64,000 nucleotides of DNA from Zygnema cylindricum (lineage: Eukaryota > Streptophyta > Zygnematophyceae > Zygnematales > Zygnemataceae): the NCBI GenBank assembly GCA_037447655.1, contig JBBHKE010001043.1, positions 49,561-113,560 of the forward strand. The letters run 5' to 3'. Each line of letters starts with the position of its first letter. The stretch's first letter is position 1. Below, one piece after another: positions 1 to 8,130 of this stretch. Made by a program: the position numbers and the translations under genes. Under the pieces are notes generated by a model, which made no database searches, was not told the origin of the DNA, and saw only the letters and a list, made by a program, of their open reading frames with translations.

Positions 1-202
1 TCGGTTCTTCAATGTGATAACACCGGTACCGATAATTATCAGCGATAATTGTACTTTTCATCTCGTACAATTGTACGGTTTATGCCGTTGTACTAAACTG
101 TCGTTATTATGCACTATTATAATTATATATTATAGAACAGATTGTTACACGTGGCATACCACACTATATGCAGTGAAATATGTAATACATTATATTACAC
201 AG

Positions 203-725
203 TACACCGTGAATCGCAATTAGCGTTAAGAAATAATAAGTGTAGAAAAACAATTAGTGTTATTAATTCTAATTTGGGTTTAAATTTTTTTGCCAAAAAA
301 AAAATTACCTTAATTTATTCATAACTCTAATTTGTATTCATTTTCCCCAAAGTGTAGCTGTCGTAGCCCTTGTTAACACGGTTGACGTTTGAACATAAGG
401 GAACAAGCTCTCTTGATTTTCCCCCGTCTTTATAACTGAATCCGAGTGACCTTTTTAGTGTCGACGTACTCGCTTTCGCGTGTTGACTCATTTATTTAAC
501 ACACTTTTTGTACAATCGTACGAAACAACGAGAAATTTCAGTACGGATTGACCTCATTTCGTACACTACACTTTTTAAAAAATGTTCAAATTAGAGTTGT
601 TAACGCTAATTTGATAGTACCTACATCAGCGTAAAAAACATTTTTTATTCTATTTTGGGTTCAAAGGGTCAAAATTTGGGGGCACCGAATTAGCATTATT
701 AACACTAATATCGATTTAAGGTCTA
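203..725. repeat. Degenerate MITE, ends caccgtgaatcgc/aattagcgtta
   Basis: The left end carries accgtgaatcgcaattagcgtta. Internal and right parts carry ttgttaacgctaattt and gggggcaccgaattagc. These are the terminal motifs of the MITE family seen clearly at 35697, 37134, 52274 and 53780. The right boundary is poorly preserved, so the end is approximate. Confidence 0.4.
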
Positions 726-880
726 CTATTATATAGCATTCCATAATTTTTACACTTATCGCCGATAAGGAATTTGTTGATCTCGGAGCGATATATTGGG
801 AATCATGACCGTTTGATAACCGATGACTATCGGTATCGGTGTTATCGCGATAGATTTGTTGCCGATACACAACACTTATA
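720..880. repeat. Dispersed repeat with cgataacaccgatac motif
   Basis: The reverse complement of this block aligns by eye over about 160 bp with 54690-54860 (shared pieces include tgttgtgtatcgg, ggttatc and aacggtca). Related sequence occurs at the window start and at 63130-63240. It may be a remnant of the same family as the hAT-like MITE at 49578, whose tip reads tgttgggtatcg. Confidence 0.4.
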
Positions 881-1468
881 ATTGCTAAGTACTTCAATTG
901 ATGAGTATTTTTTTTATTTGTATATTTTTCTTATTGAGATTTGTTTTTGTAGATGGTACCTGAGGTGGAGAAGTGGGCGTAGAAGGAGAGGATGTCCTAA
1001 AAAGTGATATGTGAGAATATTGCCGTATTAATACAAATATTTTTAGTAATTGATATTAAACTTTATTAATTACTTTAATTTATTCACTAATTATTCATAA
1101 CTATAAACTAATTATAATAATAGTGTACCCTCCTGTCACATCACATTGGAAACAATCGTAAGTGCATTCTTTTGGGAGTCGGCATGAAAATGATTACAGC
1201 TGAAGATTTTTTTTTTTCTTTCTTTTGGAAATTCGTTCCTCTAATTTTCTTCTGCATTTGTCATCTTAAAATGAATGTTAAGATTTTTTTGAAACTGGGG
1301 GTTTAAAATTATTACAATAGTGTTTTCTTTTATATTGGAATTATCCCTCTCTCTCTCCCTTCCACTCTCTTCCTCCCCCTCTTTCCCTCCCAATCTCTCT
1401 CTGTCTTGGTCCTCTAATTCTCTTGGGCATAAAGGGGATGATATTTAAGAGGGTGGGGGGGTTAAGGA

Positions 1469-2112
1469 TGTTAAACATCGATCAAGTGCTCACAGAGATG
1501 CTCACATACAAATATCAATATCACAGCGGAAGCTTTGAATAAACATTCTTACACAAATAAATAAAACTCGCAGCTCACAATAAAACATATCGGCCAAATA
1601 TCAATATATTAAGCCGAAGTTTTCTCAATACAACCTCTCTCCTTCTCAATTCTTCCCTCCTTAAATCTTCTTATCTCTCTACATCCTAATGTGTCACTCC
1701 TTAACACATGATTCATCTCTACACAGACTACACGATGCATCTCCCCAGACTGCATACTAACATGATGAAAGCACTCACTAATATACCTCATTAACATTGA
1801 CAGCTCACGACCACTAACTCCACTAACTGAAAATAGACAAGGGCGCCGAAGTTCACATGTGGACGTGCGCCTAATAAAAACATTCAAGCGCCGAAATAAA
1901 GTGACACGCACTAAAACGAACTAGACACGTACTGCGCACTCAATAACACAGTCACCAGTGACACGACCAAACTGAACCATCATGCAGAAATTATCTATGT
2001 ACCGTACCGTGTGGTACTGAACCGCCGTACATTAAACAAACCAAAGGTACTCGATGCAAATTGCGAAACCATACTCAAAAAAGAATCACGCCACGCGAAC
2101 CAAACGTCAACA
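1469..2112 (-). mobile_element. LTR (left copy), outer part of inverted repeat
   Basis: On the minus strand this starts tgttga and ends ttaaca, typical TG...CA LTR tips. It is the same LTR as 9140-9798 in opposite orientation. The roughly 100 bp next to the gene segment match perfectly; indels and substitutions then accumulate towards 1469. No primer-binding site follows at 1468 and no target-site duplication is visible. It is therefore an LTR remnant carried along with the duplicated gene segment, not the partner LTR of an intact element. Confidence 0.7.
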
Positions 2113-2280
2113 AATCCTCGGACGACCGATTCTCCACATCAAATCAAAACATGATTTAGGTTGATCCGCCGATTCTCCCAATAATCCTAACAGTCTTCTA
2201 TTCTCCTTGATCAAGCATTCGCGAATGCTGAATTTGCTGTAATGTTCCAGACACATGCTAGCTTTTCGCATCCATTTCAG

Positions 2281-2544
2281 CAATTGAAAGTGCCCTCTAC
2301 ATCGCCAGAGCTGGAACATCGCCTGTTCCCACTATTTCGGAAAGGCAAATTTTGGAATGTTCTAGCCTGAGGCGTGAGTGTTCTAGTGGGGGTTGGCCTT
2401 TTCAAGCACTCGATTATGCAGCCAACAACACTCTGATTTTGGCCTCCAAATATGCAGGCATTTGTGGAGGACAACAAGTAAAAGTTGCATTGAGCTACAC
2501 TTCCCATGGTACCTTGTTTAGAGGCAAATTTGAAAGCCAAACCT
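2281..2544 (+). CDS. C1A protease exon: helix after active-site Cys
   Basis: Acceptor tttcag at 2275-2280 and donor gtaagt at 2545. The open frame reads IESALYIARAG, then a TISERQILEC stretch and CSSGGWPFQALDYA. This corresponds to the papain segment that follows CWAF (ALEGA..., SEQQLVDC, C.GG...A..Y). The catalytic Cys itself would be in the preceding exon, which is absent. An identical exon lies on the minus strand at 8708-8971. Confidence 0.85.
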
Positions 2545-2671
2545 GTAAGTAGGTGAAGTGTTTGTGACGAATGTTTTTTGTCCTTGTCTTTTGGCACGTA
2601 TATCTGGGTCTTCACATGCCTTATATGCATACCAAAATGTATTACTTCTATTTGGTCGGTTGTATGTGCAG

Positions 2672-2815
2672 GCTGGTGGCAATTTGACCATATAGTCATT
2701 TGAGCGAGTCTAGATGAACGGCTGGTTGGGCTTGCTTCTAGCTCTACAACAGCAGCCAGCCATTGTTAGCATAGAAGCGAGTGGAGGCAGTTTTTTAAAT
2801 TATGATCCCAACAAG
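2672..2815 (+). pseudogene. C1A protease exon with stop and frameshift
   Basis: After acceptor gtgcag the phase-correct frame reads WWQFDHIVI, then TGA at 2701-2703. The rest of the domain (LALQQQPAIVSIEASGGSF) continues one base out of frame to the donor gtgagt at 2816. The second part is the papain region around the strand before the catalytic His. The mirrored exon (8437-8580) carries the same lesions, so they predate the duplication or were homogenised. Confidence 0.75.
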
Positions 2816-3121
2816 GTGAGTTGTTCAATAATACAGTATCACCTCGCTTTAAATGGTTATGATCGTGAGCCTCCTGGGCTATGGCATCTTGTAAATTTGC
2901 ATGTGCATGCATGCAAAAACGTACACATTGTAAAAAAATTACGATGAGGATACCTGCGTGTCGACAAATGCAAGAAAGTTTGAACGACTAGCATTCACGG
3001 TTAGCTGTTTTGCAAAGATTACATTATATTTGGTTATTTTTCCTTCTCGAGGTTCCTTTGATGTATAAATTACAGCGTCAAGCCCTGTTTATAGTAATGG
3101 AAACGTAAGTGGATTTTGCAG

Positions 3122-3341
3122 GGAGTGTTTGCTGATGAGGGTTGTTTCTCGACTGGAGTGGATCACGCTGTTGTTGTGGTCGGATATGATTTGACCGCTA
3201 CTCCGCCCTATTGGCTCATCCGAAATTCTTGGGGGCCAAACTGGGGTGACAATGGATATATGCGAATCATAATCACAGGAGGATCAGGAATTTGCGGAAT
3301 AAATAGCTTGCCTGCCTTCATTCTTATTGTAAAGGCATCCG
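3122..3341 (+). CDS. C1A protease exon with catalytic His and Asn
   Basis: Acceptor ttgcag, donor gtaatg at 3342. The frame contains GVFADEGC, the catalytic His in VDHAVVVVGYD (codon 3164-3166) and the catalytic Asn in RNSWGPNWGDNGYMR (codon 3224-3226), the standard papain C-terminal signature with a conserved GICGIN tail. The inverted-repeat edge (3214) cuts between His and Asn, so only this copy has both residues. Confidence 0.9.
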
Positions 3342-3780
3342 GTAATGCAAAGAAGCTACTATTCATTAGAATAAATCGAAAATTTAATCTCTAAAGAAGA
3401 ATGTGCTTTCGTTTAGGAGATTTTATGAGCAGCTTTTGTGATATACAGGCGTGCAGTTGTGAATCCACCAAGTTAATTTGCAGTGCCTGAAATATGTATA
3501 GTCGTGATTTTATTTTTCTTTTTGTTACATTCACTACCGCATAGGATTTGGTTGCACAGGTTATAGAAATGACAGTGAGAGCAAAAGGAAAATGATGCAC
3601 ATAGTAGCCACGGTCTCTTCTACAATTTGAAGCGCTTTAGCAGTTGTATAAAATTTTGAAATTGCAGCCAAAAATGTAGCAATACTTGTAACATCATACG
3701 AATAAGGAAACTGCCATCTTCACACACCTTAACCAAACAATAATTTTCTTATGGCGGTTGTTTTTATGCTACTCCAGCAG

Positions 3781-3957
3781 ATCCTTGCAATGGAGAAAAT
3801 TTTGCAACTAACCAACTGCAAGTGACAAATGGCCCAGGTGTGATGAATCCCTGTAGCAATGGAGTGTGTAAACCATCGGGCAACACCAATATTTGCCGAT
3901 GCACTAAAACTTTTGTTGCTGTCAACAATACAGACGGAACCCAGACTTGTGCACCAG
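3781..3957 (+). CDS. EGF-like exon 1 after protease
   Basis: Acceptor ccagcag, donor after gcaccag at 3958. The frame runs DPCNGENF...NPCSNGVCKPS...ICRCTKTF...TCAP with six cysteines in EGF-like order. The phase (1 base from the previous exon plus 2) is consistent with 3341. Likely an extracellular disulfide module. Confidence 0.8.
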
Positions 3958-4231
3958 GTCTACATGCATGACTTTCAAAACCATTGAAAATAAATCAAAT
4001 GCGTCATTAGTAACAGTCAAAACCTGCAATCCGAATATATTATACAAACAGATTACGTGCCAAAATTAATGGGTATAGAAAAAGAAACTAAATTTAATGC
4101 ATTGAGTTTTTAAATTTTTTTTTTTTTTTTTGTTCATTTCTTTCTGTTTTTTTTTTTTTTTTTTTGTTTTTTTTTTTTTCCAAATACACTGATACTAATG
4201 TAAATAATCACTTGGTCATATGACATTGCAG

Positions 4232-4375
4232 AAAATCCTTGCAAATTCTTTTCAAAAAATCCATGTGGTTTTGACACCTGTGTGAAGCCTGTTGTGAATC
4301 CGGGCTCATATCTTTGTATTTGCCACATGGGCTATTCGCCTTCTGATTCCGGAAGACCCCTCACATGCGTACCAA
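4232..4375 (+). CDS. EGF-like exon 2
   Basis: Acceptor cattgcag, donor gtaagt at 4376. The frame reads NPCKFFSKNPCGFDTC, then SYLCICHMGYSPS and LTCVP: six cysteines and the C.C..GY signature of EGF-like domains. Long T runs at 4118-4180 lie in the preceding intron. Confidence 0.85.
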
Positions 4376-4652
4376 GTAAGTAACAAGACCTGATGTAAGT
4401 GACATTCCCTGTATTTGAACTAAGCCGGAAATTGGAAAAAATGCTTTTTGCACTAGCTAGGCAAGTCATGGTCATATATTACTATGTATATTATTGCATA
4501 TAACCAAGTCATAATCACATACTACAGTAAATATTATATCATTTTAAGAGTTTATGTGTGTTCAAATATCTCCTTTTTGGCATTCTTATTTCGCATGGAT
4601 CCTGAATCTTTGTCAAATCTGATGTCCAGATGACCATTCTCTTGTCTGCCAG

Positions 4653-4768
4653 TTGTTACACTTGACGAACCCAAGTCCTACATTGTGCCAGAAGGTTGCA
4701 CGGTGAGGTGTCGTGATATTTATAATGCTTACGGGATACCTCAAGCTAACTTTTTGGAGCAGAATCCG
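4653..4768 (+). CDS. LysM exon 1
   Basis: Acceptor tgccag, donor gtaatt at 4769. The frame reads KSYIVPEGCTVRCRDIYN followed by AYGIPQANFLEQNP. This matches the LysM pattern Y.V..GDT...IA..YGI....L...NP. Phase 0 at the 3' side joins the next exon. Confidence 0.85.
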
Positions 4769-5117
4769 GTAATTTATTTCCTTTGGGTGTACGCTTAGAT
4801 CATTTTGTCTCTCTCACTTTTGGAGGTTACATTTTTATGAAGAACATATTTTTACATTTTTTACTGAACAAGCTTATGAAGAACATGTTTCAAAACTTTC
4901 TTCTGCACAACCTCACATATATATCAAGTATCTCGGGAAACATAAACTTACCAAAAACAAACAAATAACTACCGTTACATCCAGCCAATCAGTGTAAAGT
5001 CACACACTGCCAAAAAAAATTCAAAGATACTTCCCGTTTGAACACTACATGAATCAGGAAAGTTGGATTTGTTTCCTAGAGTTTACCTCCTAATAAACCA
5101 CAATGTCTGTTGAACAG

Positions 5118-5207
5118 ACATTAAACTGCAGTTCTCCACTGCCGGCACAAACATGTGTGGACGTGACAGCATATCGCAACTGTGCACAACCCTACTCCAC
5201 TACCGAG
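5118..5207 (+). CDS. LysM linker exon
   Basis: Acceptor gaacag, donor gtcagt at 5208. The frame TLNCSSPLPAQTCVDVTAYR with following C and STTE completes LysM1 (NP.LNC) and starts LysM2 (C...YSTTE). Cysteine spacing resembles plant and fungal LysM pairs linked by disulfides. Confidence 0.75.
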
Positions 5208-5404
5208 GTCAGTAAGTGATAAGTTTAATACAAAATTAGGAATCAAATTGAAGAGCTATTATGGAAGGCATAAATGCATTGCGAGTTGGCTAAAAAACCT
5301 AGGTAATGCTTCACACACTCCTCATTTGTTTCCATTATCAAAATGGTTTGCCTTGTGTTATGTTCATCTTCACTTATTTTATCTTGAAGTCTTTTCGTTT
5401 ACAG

Positions 5405-5533
5405 GGTGACAATTGCAGATCGATTGAACAAATGTTCAAGTTAACAACAAAACTTTCGGGTTTAGATTCGCCAAATCCAGTCAAATCGCCAAATCCAGAC
5501 CTTGACTGTTCCAGTATTCAACCATACCAACAG
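5405..5533 (+). CDS. LysM exon 2 (last recognised exon)
   Basis: Acceptor tttacag and possible donor gtgcaa at 5534. The frame GDNCRSIEQMFKLTTKLSGL, later NPDLDCSSIQPYQQ, is the second LysM. If no splice occurs, the frame reads through to a TAG at 5570-5572. A typical partner would end Q.VCV in another exon, which I do not find before the Copia LTR at 5832. Confidence 0.75.
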
Positions 5534-5831
5534 GTGCAAGAGACTCAATGCATCACTTTATTCAAGTGTTAGTGAAAAATAAATAATAGCAATGCCTCAA
5601 AACATACAAAATGGATTGCTTCGTAGATGTTTTGGCAACGGTCAAATTATTCGACAAGCCACAATGGTTCGATCATATACTTTCACATCCATTTTTGGTA
5701 TAAGTCTAGTTGTTTAAACTGTCACAATTTGCCAAGCTTGAGATACTTTATAACAATTGTTGACGGGTCTGTCCATCTTGACCCTGTGCTTAGGCGAGCT
5801 CTTTCTTTGTCACTTTGGTTATAGAGAAATC

Positions 5832-7003
5832 TAAAACAGTGAGACCTCCATTGGCCCTCAGAGTATGCAGATCCAAAAGAAGCTAATCTTGATAGTGACG
5901 ACTCCAAGTTGATATAAACTCAAGTGACTGACCCCTTGACAGTCAAAACCTCAATATAGATTCACCCCTGTGAAATAACACTTTCTGGGTGCTCAGTTCC
6001 ACCACAGAATGCAAAGTTAGAATATGAGATTTGGACTCATTCACCCACTTTTACTTTCCCTTAGAAATGCAGCCACCCTGGCAGACAAAAACTCTGACCG
6101 ACTACACCCTTGTGTAGCCTGGACTCCCTTGAGTCCGCAGCAAAAAGAATCACTGAAAATGGTCAAGTAAATTGATAGTTATGGCTGCCCAAAGTTTGCC
6201 ATTTATACAAGGTGCTCTCACAAAGAGGCGACTATCTCCCCAAAATATTCTAAGTCTTGTCTCTCCTCTAAAACTCTATCTATTGACGTACGGCGCCAAT
6301 CATAGGACTGTACGGTACATAAAGGTACAGGTGCCGGTGTACTTTACGTACGGACATTGTACCACATCGTGAAATCGTCGACACATGTCATATAGGGATT
6401 TGCTCCTGTAATCCCCGGAGATGCCGCGATCCAATGCGGTTGTTCCACGTGTCAGTCAATGTGGCGGTGCACGGAAACCGCCAAAATCTTATTCCGCGAT
6501 CTCGGCATCATTCTCGGCCGTCCGATCAAACCGGAATTCAATCTTAGCCGTAATAAATATTTGCTCGATATTTGTTTCACGTTTGGAACAAATTCGAGAT
6601 ACCTGTTTCGAAATGTTGCGTACGCCGTACAATGCGAACTGTATCTATGTCCTACGATTCCGTTAGATGACCTTATCTCTATGGTAACATTTAAATATTA
6701 ATCGTACTCCATACATTGTATCAACGGTCTAGGCTATAGGTTAAAGCTACCAGTTGTCAGAATCTTGACAGACGCCAGGTGTCAGGTTCAAACCCTGGGT
6801 CTGTCAAAAATACTTTTTAGTAAAGCCTATCATTATATACTCTTGTCTCTCTTGAGAGTTTAGACAGCCATGGCTCTACCTCCCTTTCTAGCCTTTAGTG
6901 ACTACAACAAGTGTGGGGGCTTGGAGAAGGGAGTTTAGAGGCAGACTGCCTCTGCTCTTTTTCCTATCCTAAAAAAGACCTAGAAAATTCTCAAATATCA
7001 ACA
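5832..7003 (-). repeat. 3' LTR of truncated Copia
   Basis: Read on the minus strand it starts tgttgat, passes gaattttctaggtct, agagccatggct and gccagggtggc, and ends near ggaggtctcactgtttta. The same landmarks occur in the same order in the LTR at 39747-40793. It is far more degenerate than that copy. Confidence 0.7.
6765..6807. repeat. Hairpin with tRNA B-box-like core in LTR
   Basis: A perfect 9-bp stem (ttgacagac ... gtctgtcaa) encloses gtcaggttcaaaccc, which fits the tRNA B-box pattern GGTTCAANCC. The corresponding place in the related LTRs (about 39955-40030, 45350-45425) carries a B-box-like ggatcaaatcc on the minus strand. This may be a tRNA-derived insertion in the LTR family. It does not fold as a complete tRNA. 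Confidence 0.45.
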
Positions 7004-7082
7004 ATTTGTTTTATCCATTTGAATTTTTTCAAGCATATTCCATATTGCTTCCTTTAGAGTTAGTCGAATTGTTTTCATCTAT

Positions 7083-8037
7083 CTAATCCCTTTCCATCTG
7101 AATCCCCAAAATATACTTTGCCTCTCCTAAGTCGTTTATTTCAAACCTACTCTTTAGATCCTTTTTCAATCCATTAATTTTCTCCATTGATTTACGCAAA
7201 ACAAGCAAATCATCAACATGGATAGCAATGAGTATTATACCTTCCTCATCCTCAAATAGGTAGATGGAATGATCCGAACTGATTCGGATATATCTCAAAC
7301 TTGTCAAAAACTCGTCTTATTTCTTGTTCTATTGACATAAAGATTGCTTTAGTCCATAAAGGGACTTTATCAATCTACACACCATACTTTCTTCTCCTTT
7401 CTCCACAAATCCTTTTGGTTGTTGCATGAAGATATTTTTTTCTAATTCTGTGCGTAAAAAAGTGGTTTTGATGTCCATCTGGTGAACTTCCATTTCTTCC
7501 GCTGCCGCTAGACTAAGTAAAACCTGGACAGAAGGAAAACTAACAATCGGAGCGAAGGTCTCCTCGTAGTCGATTCCCTCTTGCTGTGTGAACCCTTTTA
7601 CCACTTATCTGGCCTTGTATCACTCAATAGTGTTATCTGGATTGAGTCTCAACTTAAATACCCACTTGCATCCTATCGGCTTTCTGTCCGGAGGACAATC
7701 CACCAACTGCCAGTGTTTGCTTCTATAATGAGAGCCATCTCATCATTAATGGATGCCACCCATCTACTACTTTCCGGACAATTAATTGCCTCCGAGTAAG
7801 TCTGGGGTTTGCTTAAATGTGACAGCTTAGTTACCTTGTTGTTCACTTGTCTCTCTTGAAGTCTCTTGCTGCTTCTCCTTCCTATATTAAACTCTAATGC
7901 AAGGATAAGGAGTAATCTTGGATTTCTCCAAACGACATCATCTTCTCCCCTATCCGTAGAGTCTATCTCCGGACGTTCGTCATCAATTTCCATTTTTTCC
8001 TCGTTTTGTTCCTCGGTTTGAACCGAAAGTTGTGACT
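7083..8037 (-). pseudogene. Copia pol fragment (end of integrase, reverse transcriptase)
   Basis: Going down the minus strand: an acidic linker with RRSSKRLQE, then KGFTQQEGIDYEETFAPIV (start of the Copia RT), MDIKTTFL, LIKSLYGLKQ, and HVDDLLVL where active elements have YVDD. There are several stops between pieces. The order and sequence match the nested element at 43450-44270. It is a dead fragment. Confidence 0.85.
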
Positions 8038-8130
8038 CCAATAGGGCGGAGTAGCGGTCAAATCATATCCGACCACAACAACAGCGTGATCCACTCCAGT
8101 CGAGAAACAACCCTCATCAGCAAACACTCC
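8038..8130 (-). CDS. C1A protease exon, truncated after catalytic His
   Basis: Mirror of 3122-3214. It includes GVFADEGC and VDHAVVVVGYD with the catalytic His, and ends at the Trp codon before the Asn loop, where Copia sequence begins. Without the Asn and the C-terminal strands it cannot form a protease. Confidence 0.85.

Larger units (their letters stand above)
1..1468. other. Intergenic, repeat-rich AT sequence
   Basis: I see no gene here. The stretch holds a degenerate MITE (about 203-725), a block of cgataacaccgatac-type sequence (about 720-880) that reappears inverted at 54690-54860, and a short CT-rich tract near 1345-1425. It ends at the edge of an LTR. Confidence 0.6.
1469..3214 (+). 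repeat. Left arm of large inverted repeat
   Basis: Bases 2012-3214 are the exact reverse complement of 8038-9240 wherever I compared them, and similarity continues at lower identity through the LTR to 1469/9798. The arms contain the middle of the cysteine-protease gene plus an LTR. They flank a 4.8-kb segment (3215-8037) that holds the 3' part of the gene and a truncated Copia element. The inner edge falls directly after the Trp codon (3212-3214) of the protease. Confidence 0.85.
2281..5533 (+). pseudogene. 3' part of LRR-protease-LysM gene (C1A protease, 2 EGF, 2 LysM)
   Basis: Eight exons joined by GT-AG introns encode the second half of a papain-family domain (from the helix after the missing catalytic Cys, through His and Asn), two six-Cys EGF-like modules and two LysM modules. 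LysM domains bind N-acetylglucosamine glycans such as chitin or peptidoglycan; C1A proteases cleave proteins; the six-Cys modules suggest a secreted protein. The first exon starts in mid-domain behind an LTR, so no start codon or signal peptide belongs to this copy. Those lie on the minus strand at 34316-10291. Exon phases match from exon to exon. An in-frame TGA and a frameshift in exon 2672-2815 argue for a pseudogene, unless they are sequencing errors. The final exon after LysM2 was not identified. Confidence 0.75.
5832..8037 (-). mobile_element. 5'-truncated Copia element
   Basis: This minus-strand remnant has a 3' LTR (5832-7003) and pol from the end of the integrase to mid reverse transcriptase (8037 to 7083). 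It belongs to the same family as the nested Copia at 39747-46188: LTR and pol align along their length but are much more diverged, with stops and frameshifts. Its 5' end is cut at 8037/8038, exactly the inner edge of the inverted repeat, so the break that duplicated the protease segment also truncated this element. Confidence 0.8.

Noticed and set aside
2695-2713. A 19-nt GT...AG stretch whose removal would bypass the stop and restore the protease frame
   Set aside because: Far shorter than any known streptophyte intron; a stop plus frameshift in a decaying gene is simpler. Only cDNA could revive the idea.
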